From the NCBI GenBank assembly GCA_026874595.1, contig CM049313.1, positions 51,263,659 to 51,327,658 on the forward strand: a stretch of DNA of 64,000 nucleotides, given 5' to 3'. Positions 26,701-40,724 of the stretch are shown here, piece after piece; position 1 is the stretch's first letter; each line of letters opens with the position of its first letter. The position numbers and the translations under genes were made by a program. The stretch comes from Sipunculus nudus. Taxonomy: Eukaryota > Annelida > Sipuncula > Golfingiida > Sipunculidae. The notes beneath the pieces are model-generated. The model ran no database searches. It saw only the letters and a list, made by a program, of their open reading frames with translations, and was not told the DNA's origin.

Positions 26701-29700
26701 TCTTAGTATTGTTTAAAGCATTCAGTTATGAAAAGAGTATATGAATATATATGATTTTAATTTCAGGAAAATATTATTATATAATAAGATCTACAACAAA
26801 TAAAGATATATATTTATACATCTATTATTAAGCCCCTCTCCTTTTTTTATTAATGCTTTAATTTGTTTAAATTACTTAAAAATAGGAGCACTGACTAAGA
26901 GTTGAAGGTAAAAATAAGTAGTGTTATTCTTTAGTCCTGTCTAACTGTTTAGTGTTGCATCCTGTCTCGAAGGTTACTTTTTTGCGTACAACAAAACCCT
27001 TCAAAGGGAAGAATTAGCAATAAATTGAATTTCAATTGATTGAAATGGGGTTGAACACCATTTAAATGCTATAAATTCCCTGATGTTGAAAACCCTATAT
27101 CCCTCATGATAGGCCTACATATCGTGATATAAACATCCCCTGCACCCATATTTCTATAAAATTTATCCTGTATGTGATACTTTCTTGTACTCTCTCAGGG
27201 GCATAATCTGATTTATCGCAGGCCCAGCTGAGAGGCCTAAAGGCGGTTTCACACCGGATGGGTCCGAACGAATGTTACGTCCGAACGAAATTTGCTATCC
27301 GAACGAAAATAAAATAGAACGTTATTTTTTGTCGTTCGTATCGGACAAGAATGGCGCTTTTCACCTTCAACACAAAAGAGCTGAAACATTTATAATCAGA
27401 CTTGTTCATTAGTACGTTACCAATTTAATATATAATACTGTACAACAAAGAAATGTTGTTTTCATGTCCACTGTTCTTAAATTATGTGATAAAAGAAAAA
27501 TATAAAAAAGGGATTATATTTATTGCAATCAAATTTATTTGATTTAAACAGATATTAATAGATTTTTTTAGCTCCAATCATTTTTCCCCCATTAAAATCA
27601 GACTTCTTTTTATATAATATGTATATTTCCTTGGAGTCCACTTATTTTAATTTACAATCGAAAACAAACATTTAGACTTTTAAACCAGGTTAAGATATAA
27701 TATTTCCTGGTAAATTCTAATTCTTTGCAATTTATTACAGTTATTCTCTGAAAGGGGGGGGGGATGATTACATTGATCATCCCCCTAGCCCCTCCCCCCT
27801 TATATTGACGTCCCTGAATATAAGTCAGCTGTATAAGCGATATGTACACAAATAAGCAACATTATCCAGGACTTGGTGTACATTACCTAACCCCTCCCAC
27901 GAAAATAAAATGCTCAGCGATAAATTATGAAAGAAAAAATCATGAAACAATAATATTTTTATTATTACAATTATATTATTTTTAGTTAAACATTTTGCAT
28001 ATAAACAGAGGTTTCAAAGCTTTGGACACTGTCTAAATCATATTGGCAGATTTGAAAATCAAATACAAATCAAACTAAACTAGTGATTCAAACTTTAATT
28101 TAACTTGAAATGCATGAGTTTCAATGGAATATGTTCTGTGGAAACAACATATTGCACTAATATTTTTAAAGGCATGTTCAAGTGGGAGTCTGGGTCCAGT
28201 CAGTGGTATAAATATATGTCACCTGTGAACTCATGACTATAGACTCGGGTACCTAGCAAGGCCCAATAACTTTCAATTATACAGTCAGTACACTCAGAGG
28301 TAAACTTTTTAAAATTATCAAATTAAATAACTTTTTCCCAATGGGAATTTTTGTTACTTTTGATATATTATTCTCAAGTATTTTCTGAGTAAAATGCAGT
28401 TGGTTTTTTTTTGTTACTATTTGTTCCGAGTTCAACCCCATTTTTACTACACGAGTAACCGATGGGGGAATTCCAAAGTTGAGTCAGTGATAGGGTATTC
28501 CTCTGGCAGATGACTTCTCAACTCCTACGTACAGCTCTATACTATAGGTCCGATTTTGCTGCATAAGCACTGCATACGCATACGTAATTAATGGAATCAC
28601 AGGCGTTTTCTAGATGCATTACGCTTACCTACGCATACGTACCGCACACGCACATATGGACTGCTAGCTTCATAAGGGAAAGCCGTAGGGCCAACATGCT
28701 TTATAGTGAATACAGGCATTGCATTGTGTGCTGAACTTAACACTATTTTTAGTAACACTGGGACACTTTTTAGGGATGAGCCGTGGAAAAACCGCTTAGC
28801 GAGCCGTTTAAATAAAGTTCGGAAGCACACCAAACGGAAAGGTAATGGTGAGTTTACGAGTGAATTCCGACTGCTTAACTAACCCTTTACGAGAGCTTCG
28901 AGATACTCTAGTTAACCGCTCGTTTTGTCAATCGCTTTGCAATAGTTAGGCTCTCGTAAATGAATATAACGAACAAATAAGCGAACGCTTCGAGATACTG
29001 GCCCCAGGATAGTCCGTGTCGGTCCGTAGGTCGCTACGGTATAGTTTTAACGGCTTAACCTTCCGTGGCTCACCGTAGCCCAAAAGCAGTGACATGCATA
29101 TCGTTAAAGCACCATATTATTAATAATAAATAATATATAATAATTAATAATATAAATAGCTGGCTGCCTGAAGCTTACCTCCCATCCACCGGTTTTCCCT
29201 GCCGATTTTTCTGCTTATGAACAGTCATGCAATGTGGAGAACTAAAGGATTTTAAAGCTGTTTTATCTGTCCGGAAATTAAATTGTAACCGTGATAAAGG
29301 AATAAACAAAATCCGATTGTTTTATCAAGGTTTCCTTCTGTCTTTAGTACAAGTATTTCAGCAATAAAAAACCAGAAACAACCAAAACGCCCTTTACATA
29401 TTGTAAAGCAATGTAGGTGTCTCTACATCCATCGGTCGGCTAGACTTCAACGTCCTCTCAACAAATTTCCGGTAAACAAATAAAATAGAGAAAAAAAGCG
29501 TTAGATTGGGGTCGGTTTAAAACTTTTGCAGCCGCTTTTTCCGGTAAGATTAAAGCAAAAATTTTCCCGGCAGAGACCTCACATCTACCTGTTCTACGTA
29601 TTTTTCTTGCCTGCTAAGAACTAGTCTGAAAATCTATAGATGGAATCCAGGCTTTACACAGTCGCCTATAATAAGGTACTGTTTTGGTAAAATTCAGGGG

Positions 29701-32643
29701 CGCAGGTGTGGCGGCGGTACAACTCGGGATGTATCGGCGGACTCCAGGGATTAACTTCATGCACTCGCAGCACAAGCGACGACACTCTGACGTGCTCTGG
29801 CACTTCTCGTAGGCTGAACTGTCTGTCGGTACGTATTATCTATAAATACTACTTAATTTGTCCTGTCTGTTTGTTTGCCCCAGAAATCCCGTTGAAACGG
29901 GCCATGACAGTGGTCCAGTTTTGCTATCAGCGTCACTCAGATGCCCTAAATTACAGAATGCACACCAATTCGGCCCTTCCATTTACACACAATTGAATTC
30001 CCAGCAGCATCACATCACAGGTCTGTCGCACAACATCACTCTCCATTGCTGACCTTCACTTTGGCATATTACCACAAAGAAATAAATAATCGGTTCCGTA
30101 TCGACCACCAGACGTCGCTTCCTCACGGGTCTGGAGAGTTCGCTTACTTCACGGATTTGGGCACACAATGCGGCAATAATCCTAGCAGGTCCCCATTTTC
30201 TAGTAATCTATACACCCACCATCTGTTCTCTCAGATACATATGTCCTGTTTATCTGCGCCCTGCACGCTGTCATTTTCTAATTCTAAAGCGTTCTCATTT
30301 AATAAATAAATATCCATTGGCGGATTTGTTCGTGTACACGGATACTTATTTGTAGAGTACTGCATGGAGAAACCAAATGAGTTCGTATTTAGTCATGCGT
30401 TACGTTTATATCTTGCAGGCTAAAACCTGCGCCCCGGACAGGTATGGAACGAACTGCGAAAACACCTGCGGTAAATGTGCTGGGGGGCATTGTGCTTTGA
30501 ACGGGGCCTGTCCGTCTGGAGGATGTCTGGCAGGTTACAGAGGCTCCAGGTGTGATACAGGTAGGATAACACCACTAACTCTATACTAGGTAAAATAATT
30601 AAATATATCAAGTGTATTCGGGGGGAAGATTTATGTTGTCACTAAGATTGTTTTTTTTTGTCTAGAGCAATCCATGCTTAGTGCCAAAAAACACCGCCAA
30701 AAATATCCTAGATAACACCATATAGTGCGAGCATTTTCAGATCGTTTCTACTTACCTTCCCATTTCTTCGCCTCACGTCTGCCTCTCAGCGGCTCGCCTA
30801 TGTACGCCCTCTTATTTTCTAACCTCTTATCTTTCCCGGATATACAAATTTGGTCATATTTCCCAACGTTTAGCGAAATAAATATCATGATACAAAGTTA
30901 AGTAAAACGTAAGAAGCATTCTCCGAGAAGATGGAAATCCATCGTCTAATAAACATCTCAGTTTGACAAGTTGTATTTTTAGAACCCACCGAAACACCTC
31001 AGTCATTTATACGGTCCATAACACGATGTTAAATTTTTTCCAGTTAAATCTTACGTGATTCTTTTTTATGATCAGGATAGTTTTTTATCCGTATTTCCAT
31101 ATAATTGACTTCCGTGATATTATCATTTAGAATCAACTGTCTTACTTCATCTTAACAGCAGCGGGATTTAGTACAGCATTTACCTGTATACCTATTCCTA
31201 ACTTTACCAGGCAGTATTTAACGTACTTTTAGATTTTTGACACCTTGTTTTATAACAATTTTTATGTTTTCATACATCTGTTTATTAGTATTATCTTTTT
31301 TTTGTTACGAAGACAAATTGCTCAGGGGAAAACATCGGGCCGATCCGGGATTCGAACTCACGTCGGTGGCGCACATGTCCGGCGTTCCAACCGCTTCGCT
31401 GGAAAAGCAAGCCTCACTAGCGAGACAGTTCGGTCCGCTTTTATATCACCCCGTAACACACCCCGCTTAAGAGCTTTCTGCTATCAGAACAAGACTAATT
31501 ATCCTAGGAGTCACACTTTGATAAACTTATTCCCTGGGCCACAAAGTTTTACCGTCACGTTGGACGAGCCCCCATTCGTTTCGAAGACAAATTGTTCATG
31601 GAAAAAATTTCGGGAAGTTTTTGGATTCAAACCCATGTCGGTGGCGCACATGTCCGGCGTTCCACCTCTTCGCTATAGGAAAGCAAGCTTCACTAGCGAG
31701 ACACTTCGGTCCGCTTTTATGTTGCCCCGTAACAATATCTTCTTTGAAATCAAAGGGCTCGGGGCTGTTTAATAAGGTGACATAGGTTCGATTCTAAACT
31801 TAAGTCAAGAGGCAATTAACTAATGTGACATCACACATTGCAATAAACTATTGTGATACCACACATGAAACAACTTTATTGAAGCCTACTCCTAGCCTTT
31901 ATTTAAAACGGATATGATTCACACAGACCCCTGAAGTCATATTCAGTTTCATGTTCCCTATCAAATATCAGTCTTGCAATAATCTTTCATTTTTGTGTTT
32001 GTTGAACAGAATGCACGTCTGGGACTTGGGGTCTTAACTGCGCCAGCCAGTGTCACCATTGTGTAGGTGGAACGTGTAATCACGTTGACGGCACGTGCCC
32101 GCTGTGCGAAATCGGATACAGTGGCGAGAAATGCGACCAAGGTCGGTTTAATTAATAATATTTTTGATCGGCATAATATAAATTTTTGGGATGTGCATAC
32201 ATAACCGTTTGTAATCGATTATGTAAACTGCAATCAGTTTTATTCAATTATGAGTGAAAACGCCCAATCGTAGATATAATCGATAAATGGCACACCTCTT
32301 ATGAAATAATAATAATAATAATATTAATAATAATAATAATCATAATCATAATCATTATCATAATCAACAATAGGTGTTTGGACATCAAGGTATAGGCTAA
32401 TGTCTTACGGGTTTATATGTAACACTATTTTGATATGTTTTTTTATATATCTGCTTTCCTGAATTATATTTATTTGTCTGAAATTAGAGTTAACTGTATA
32501 GGAGCCGATAGTGCATATAACAAAGTCGGTGCATTTAAATGATTTTCTTTTTAAATAATTACATGCAAATGCATTTGACATTGAATATCATCAAATGCTG
32601 CCCGAATATAAGTACAAATGTACTTAAATATTTTCTAGTTGGT

Positions 32644-32710
<67 letters not shown>

Positions 32711-35700
32711 CAGTATACCAAACTATCTTAATATTTTATACCATGATGAACATATATAAATGACTAACAAATTTAATATTATATTTAAGTGAATGTCCAT
32801 CATCACCGACTTCTCGAAATGCTGGAATATTCTCTGTATCTGTATTTGTTTGTGCATTCTTTTCATACTCAATTAAATACCTCTGCATTTAAGTACAAAT
32901 GAATGTTAAATGCAAGTGCAATTAGAACCCAAGCTCAAAATCCCTCACACACACACACGCACACACACACACTTTTAAATGCAATAGGTTTTCTGTCGTT
33001 CCATTCGACTTCGACGACATCCACGAGTAAATGTAGAAGCCTATGTTGGCTTGGATGTAAATATTATCATTCATTTTGTTCGTTTTTTTTCTCATCCAGC
33101 GTGCCCGGCGCAAACATATGGCGGAAACTGTTCCCTTTCGTGCGGTGCATGCCGGACAGGGACATGTAACCCTGTAGATGGCACGTGTGCAAACGATGAA
33201 TGTCAGCCAGGATATATCGGAAGTTACTGTGTTACACGTGAGTAAAGCATTGTGGGAAAGATTTCCATGGAAATTTTTCGCATTCGGTGAGCTTTATACC
33301 TTAAAATTAACCTGGTGAGTTAATAATGTAATGATAATAAACATATTTACGCTTGTACAAACTTATCGTAGTCTCTGCTCCGGGCTTTTGGGATACGAAA
33401 CTACCGTTGGACAATATATTAAATTGAATACTATAGAGGTCTCCAAACAGGGCATTGGAGAAAATGTCATCGATGGGTGTTAAAGATAAGTTATAGAATT
33501 GTCCATGCTCAATTATATCACTGTTCCTCTATCATTATCATTATAAATCTTAATTTTATGTTATTATATTAATGACCTCAAATTTATACTGTGAAAGGTT
33601 GTTTAAATAAAATTCAAAGAAACTGGTGTAGGTCCTCTCAGGTTTGGCAAGAACGAGGGGTGTGTTTTAGGTTTGTATATTAGAATGTAAGGGCGGCTTG
33701 ACTGTGGTTTCATGTAACTTGTATTTATACAGATTGTGCCGCAGGGACTTGGGATCTGAACTGCACCAGAGAATGCGGGTATTGTAAAGGATCGGTCTGC
33801 AACTTTGAAGACGGATATTGCCCTTTCTGTGAAGTGGGCTACACTGGATATACCTGCCACGACGGTCAGTTAATCTTATTTTGATCATAATGATCTTACT
33901 TCACCCCTATGTGTCCACTTCATCGTTGCGGAGGGGTCACTCCGGCTCTCAAACCGAATCAACAGTTCGAATGCCATCTTTCCCTTTTGTAGCTTAGCCA
34001 CGCTGTGCGGGCTATGACGGCAAAATGAGCTTCTGCGATATGATTAAATGTTCCCAAGAATTCAAGGACTTTAAATTAATATTTTTTAATACAAGTCTGA
34101 GGCTCTGAAAATAACCTCGTTGTGAAGAGAAAAGTAAAATATTAACTTCTATATTTGGGACAAAAATATGATCTTTTCTGTAAACATGACGGACCCAAAC
34201 CTACAGAGTCAGTCGCTGCCGACGGGGGGCGTTACATAGATTAACAGGTCTTTTGCAGGTTTGTTCAATCAAACTTTAATTGTCATGATATTTAGGTCTT
34301 AGTTTAGGATCATATGTATAGTGTACAGCTGTTGGTGTGTTATTGCAGTATGTGCTGCCGGGACCTGGGGCTTCAACTGTTCAGGCCAGTGTGGCTTCTG
34401 CAGCAACGGAACATGTGACCCTGTGGATGGACATTGCATTTCCGGGTCATGTCAGCCAGGATACGTCGGTCTGCAATGTAACATATGTAAGTTTGCTCCT
34501 GCCTGAAATTCTGATTTTTTTTCAATATTTTGTTCAATCCAAATACGAATTCTTACGCGTGTATTAACTTGTAAATTCATTTGTTGTCTTTCATATTGTC
34601 TTTCATCAGTCACTGAAACGTTAACTATTAGTAGCCTCATTGTATTAAAGGGTAAATCAGAATAGAATACGTAAATTCAAAACTGATTGCAATATCTCAT
34701 TTTATTCATATTCGTTTTGGAAACCTCTTACTTGGAACAGGATGCAAGAATTTTGTATCACTGAACATTATTTTAATATATTTTATCACCAAACATAATT
34801 TATATGAACACGTTCTTTGACAATATCGTATTGGGAACAGAGACCGATAAATTTTATTTCCAAGATCAAATTTTATAATACATCATAGAGTGCCAAACTT
34901 TACTTTAACGTTTGCTTCTATCTTTGGACATCGTTTACTTGGAATGGAAACTGTGTTGAAAAAAAAAGATTTCTGTATAATAATATAACTATGAAAGAAA
35001 AAGGTAAAACTTTAGTACATTTAATGTTGGGATCACATGCATGTTTCAGTGTGTCCGGAGGGATATTGGGGTGAGAACTGCACAGAGGAATGCGGCAGCT
35101 GTAACAATGGAACCTGTGATGCGAGGGACGGGACATGTCCCGATGGTGGCTGCCTGGCAGGATGGACCGGGGCGCAGTGTCTCACAGGTAAGGCAACTTC
35201 AGAATGGACAGAGGCGCAATGTCCTTCAGGCAAGGCAGCTAAAGAAATGACAGAGACGCAGTGTCTCACAGGTTAGGCAGCCTCAGAACGGACATGGGCG
35301 CAGGGTTTAAAAGGTAAGGCAGCATTAGAATGGACAGGGGCGCAGTGTCTCACAGGTAAGGCAACTTCAGAATGGACAAGGGCGTACTGTCTCAGGCAAG
35401 GCAAGGCAGCTAAAGAATTGACAGAGACGCAGTGTCTCACAGGTAAGGCAGCTTCAGAACAGACATGGGCGCAGTGTCTCACATGTAAGGCAGTTTCAGA
35501 ATGACCGGAGACGCAGTGTCTCACAGGTAAGGCAACATCAGAATGGACAGAGAAACAGTGTATCAGAGGTAAGGTTGCTTCAGAACGGACAGGGGCTTTT
35601 ATAAAGGGAGTTTGATCCTCATCTATTATTTTTGGTAGGTTGTTTTGTAATCGTTTTACTAAGGTTTTGCTTAATATCTTTGCCTTCACATTAACCAAGC

Positions 35701-38700
35701 CGATAGGCCTCCAAGAAGTTAACTGGCGATTATCCTTTCCTGGCTTTTCAATAAGCGTAATTATCGCTTGTCCTTGACTTGGTGACAGGGAACCAACAGT
35801 GAAGCTTCTGTTAAAGGAATGTCCAAGTTCATCACTAATTAAATAAAAAAAAGTAATATAAAATACTTTTGGTTGTCCGTCGTTGCCAGGAGTCTTATTG
35901 TCCTTCATTTCCTTTAAGCTATTTAAAATTTCTTCTTTGCTTATTAATCCTTCCCAAGCATTTACTTCTTGTTCTGACAAAATTTAAGTAAACTGGTAAG
36001 TTTAATTCGGAAATGAAATCTACACAATCGCTCTTTTTAATAGCATTTACATACTCATATTTACGTTTAAAAAAGGATTTAATTCCATCCATTATTTTTT
36101 GATGGTTTACTTCTCCTTTATCATTTATAATCAATTTCCTCACAGTAGATTTCTTCTTATTCATTACCATAGTGTTAAAAAATATTTAGAGCTTCGCTCT
36201 CCTTGTTCGAAAGATTCGACTCTGGATCTAACAATTAACCCTTCAGTGTATTTTTCATAATATTCTTCGATTTCTTGACGAATGGTTGTATAGTTTTAAT
36301 AGTTGTTTTATCAGAAGCTGATAAATTCATTTCTGCGTCTTGTAATTTATTTTCTAAAATATAAAGCCTCCATTTTTCCCTCTTCCGCTTCATCTTTGAG
36401 AAACTTATAGAGAATTGTTTTATTTTGAATTTTAAATAATCCCACCACGCATTTCCATCTGAATTGCACCTCTCGGTTCTCTGTAATAATTTAATGTGAT
36501 CTCTTAAACCTGTTACATAATCTGTGTCTTTCAGTAAGGATACGTTTAACTTCCAATGTGATGGGCCATATAATGCTTTTGAGTGTAACTGAAATCAGTA
36601 ATAACGGCGGAGTGATCAGTGAATATTGCAGGCCTAATCTTAACATCGGTCACATTTGCGTTTAAATATGAAGAAACGAAAATATAATCCAGCCTTCGTT
36701 GTCTGAGAGGATTTGTTGACCTCCATGTATATCTACGAGCATCCGGGTTTCTCACTCTAAACAGGTCAATTAAGACAGAAGAATATCAGATACAACTTTT
36801 CAAATAAATGATATAATAGATTTCTGTTATTTAGAAGATTTTAATGCTATAATGTTTGCGGTCGATTTTTCCTCTGCTTTTGACTCGATAGATCATGTAT
36901 TCTTATTGACTGTACTCGAGAAATTTGGGTTTGGAAATGATTTTATTAGATGGATAAAGTTAATGCACAATGGGTTAGATAGCTGTGTAACGAATAATGG
37001 TTTTACTACGGGTTATTTTAAAATGGAAAAGGGCACAAGACAAGGCGACCCCATTACACCATACTTATTTTTATTGGTTATTGAAATAATGGCAATAAAG
37101 GTGCGACAAACAAATAAAGTGAAAGGAATATTGATCAGTGATACAGAAATAAAACAATGTCTATTTGCAGATGACACTATATTCTTTTTAAGAGATGTTG
37201 ACTCAACGATTGAAGTAAAAATATATTAAATAAATTTGCAAAGATATCATCAGTAGAAGTAAAATATACAAAATGTGAAGCGGCATGGCTGGGTAGGGAA
37301 AAATCAAGTCCTACAGCTTTATCGTTGAGATACTAGAAATGGGGGAATTTACATAAGGACGCGATTAAAATCCTAGGAATATGGTTTACATATAATGAAA
37401 CTCTCTCTCAAAAACTCAATTTCGATAAAGTCTACGACAAGATAAAAATCGCGAACTTATAGTTATAAAAACCATTGGAATCTCAAAATTAGTATACGTT
37501 ATGAATATTATGACTCCAACCCCAGACTTTATCAAGAAAGTTAAAAATATAATTGTAGATTTTATATAGTTTGGACGTAAACCAAAGATTAAATATGGGG
37601 TACTTGTAAGTGAAAAAGAAAATGGTGGTATAAATATGCCAGACATTAATGCCATATTGAAAAGCCAAAGAATTATGTGGATGATCCGAATGAAAAAGTT
37701 ATCAAATGCAAAATGTATAGTCATACCTAATATGCATCTAAGAAATGTTTGCGGTGTAGAAAAATTGAATGCCAATTTAGATTTTTTTAATATGAAAAGA
37801 AAAATATCTAAATTTTATTCACACTGTTTTAAAATTTGGGATAAAATTGCTACATTTTGGCCTACGAATCCACAACAAATCTTATTACAACCCGTTTGGA
37901 ACAACAAATTTGTCAAAATAGCAGGTAAATCAGTATACTCTAGATTTTTTGATAACATTGGAATTAAATGTATCCATGATTTATACGAACCAAATGGAGA
38001 ATCTTAGAATTTTTCGGAAATATTTCACCCTGAAAATAAACTCTATAAAAATACCTGATGTTCCGGTATCCTATACAACAAGCGGTACCAAAGGAGTGGA
38101 AATTAGTTCTAAAGTCAGAGAATATGAGTGATATTTACGTAAAAGACACTTTATTATTGGATAATCAAGCTCTAGACTTAAGAAAAGTCAATTACCGTAA
38201 AGTGTATAATATGGTTATAAATGACTATACAAATGAGCCGGCTAATAAAATTAAACTAGAGGAAAGCTTACCTCAGGTATTTTCCTGGAAAGATGCAATT
38301 GATTATATATAAAACCACTATGGACATCTTTTTGAGGCAATTTCAGTTTAGAATTATCCATAATATATTGTCTGTGAATGTAAAGCTGTACATATGGAAA
38401 ATAACTGATACCAATATGTGTTCATATTGCAAAGAAGAAACAGAAACAATAGTGCATTTATTCTGTGACTGCGACACAGCTAAATCATTTTATAGACAAA
38501 TTAGTCAGTGCGCAGAACACGCTGGAATAAACATGCCTGCACTGACTCCGCTTCTTTTATATACAGGATGTGACAATGCCAATAAACGTATAATAGATTT
38601 GTTATTATTGCTACAAAAATATGTAATTTTCAATCTTTCACTGTATATATATCACATGTTAAGAAATTGGAAGGATTGGAAAGAAGAGTAGCTAAAAAAT

Positions 38701-40688
38701 AACAAAATATATATTCATAAACAAAGTACGGTGGCTGATTTAGGACACAGAAAAAAAATATTTATCTCGTGATCTCGAGATAACATCTCGAGATCTCGAC
38801 ATAGAATTTCGCAAAAAAAATTAAGGAAGCAAAAAAAAAGAAAAATTTTTAGGAAGCAAAAAAAAAAAAATTTTAGGAAGCAAAAAAAAAATTTTATGAA
38901 GCAAAAAAAAATTTTTAGGAAGCAAAAAAGAATTTTAGGAAGCATAAAAAAAATTTATGAAGCAAAAAAAAATTTTTAGGAAGCAAAAAAAAAATATTAT
39001 AAAGCCAAAAAAAAATTTGGAAGCAAAAAAAAAAATTTTAGGAAGAAACCCCAGCAGGAAATGGGTCTTATAACGCCACTTTGACGTATAAACATTTTAT
39101 CTACAGGCTACTTGTATACAAAGCACTTGAGCAAGTGTTAACATACAGATAAAAACATGTAACCGAGTTATTGAAAGATCACTAGTTGATATTCGTTAGA
39201 GCATGTGAAGCAATGCAGTATTTGTCATTTACAGAAATCTGTAATCTCTGAATTGAAGCCAGATGTTTCTGCCGGACGTCTTTCTATTACGATCGGTGGC
39301 AATTTTTGCACAGCCCCCCCAGACCCATGTTATAAAAAAACGTGGATATAGACAAAGACACCGTCTTTACCCATGGCATTGGCTCATTTTTATGAAAGGT
39401 TAATAGATTATGTTTACCTAGATTATGTTTATGATTACTTTCACTTCTTTAATATGTATATGCAGAATTAGCCTGTATTACAAAGATTCTATAAATAAGG
39501 CAGGTGAATAGCGACTTTAAGACCAAAGAAGAGCATTTTGCTGAAGAAAAATCATGATGAGAGATGATCGAAATTTTAAACCGTTTATTTATGAATATAA
39601 AACATTTATGAAGATAGGTTGATTAAATTAATCTGAGCTATAGTAAGAGCTATAGTGGATCAAGACTTGGGCTTTAGGGGCTGAAGCAACGCCCCTCCCC
39701 GACCCCCCCCCCCCCCCAGCGTACCTACCCGAAAACACAGTAATCAGTTTTAGCATATTTTAATTTATGATGGTCTAATACATGTTCCATAAAACAACAC
39801 ACCATTTCAATAAAACAAAAGCTGAAAGAAATTGTACAAAAAGCGTGTTTCTATATAAGAAGCTCATATTTGTTTGTATTCTTAAAATAATAAGGTACCC
39901 ACAATGCATGCATGCAGACCTAAACATTTCTATTTGAGTGATTTATCAGACATGGCTCCGAATCCGCCGTTCAGGTAGAATGTTTCAGATTCTTTAGGCT
40001 TTGACATCTTCCTTACGGATATTAATAATTAAATATTGAATTTATATTGAACTTTTCTTCAAATCGCCTTATCTCAGGGGATATACAAATTTGATTGATT
40101 TTAAATTAATTATATTGTATTACCGTTCAGTTAAACACAGTATACATGGTCTTTGTTTTATAATTGCGCAAGTAAGCACTCTTAACGTATAATGTCCCCA
40201 TAAGGTTGCTTTGTTTTATGTCAATTCAGCTTCGAATGGTTCGTACAAGTGTGACATTTTATCTGGAGATCTCGAAAGATAATTTTTTTTGCTTCCAAAA
40301 ATTTTTTTTTTTTCGTTTCTAAAATTTTTTTTTTGCTTCCTAAAAATTTTTTTTTTGCTTCCTAAATTTTTTTTTTTTTTACTTCCTAAAATTTTTTTTT
40401 TTGCTTCCTAAAATTTTTTTTTTTTGCTTCCTAAATATTTTTTTTGCTTCCTCAAAATTTTTTTTTTTTGCGAAATTCTATGTCGAGATCTCGAGATAAA
40501 TATTTTTTTTTCTGTGTCCTAAATCAGCCACCGTACAAAAGTGGGGTAACCTACTTAATGTTTTTTAAAGAGTGAAGAATTTTGAGAATTAGCTGTAGAT
40601 ATAATTTTGAAATGTGTATAAATATGTAGGTAAGAGTATGTGCATGTGTGTGTACGTATATGTGTGTATATAATTGGGTGTATATATG

Positions 40689-40724
<36 letters not shown>

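Larger units (their letters stand above)
20483..29697 (+). other. Intron 4 (9.2 kb, splits SRCR domain 2)
   Basis: GTAACT...TTCAG. Contains long (TA)n tracts, TATCTCGAAGC blocks at 21934-22200 and 28860-29008, an orphan repeat end at 22673-22707, an hAT-like MITE at 25184-25665 and a MITE piece at 27737-27820. No convincing exon. Confidence 0.65.
30561..32009 (+). other. Intron 6, with two SINE copies
   Basis: GTAGGA...ACAG. Holds two related tRNA-derived copies at 31309 and 31583, which produce a long spurious frame. Confidence 0.7.

Noticed and set aside
29829-29996. Extension of exon 5 into intron 5
   Set aside because: The frame stays open but ends at a stop with no cysteine pattern, while the GTACGT donor gives a clean join to EGF 1.
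31245-31772. 175-codon plus-strand frame
   Set aside because: It covers two tRNA-derived SINE copies, which explains its internal repetition; no protein family signature.
35273-35596. Minus-strand frame with repeated VRHC.SVHSEVALP peptides, fused to RT sequence; also 41233-41421
   Set aside because: It is the antisense of the 42-bp minisatellite running into the inverted LINE half, not a gene.
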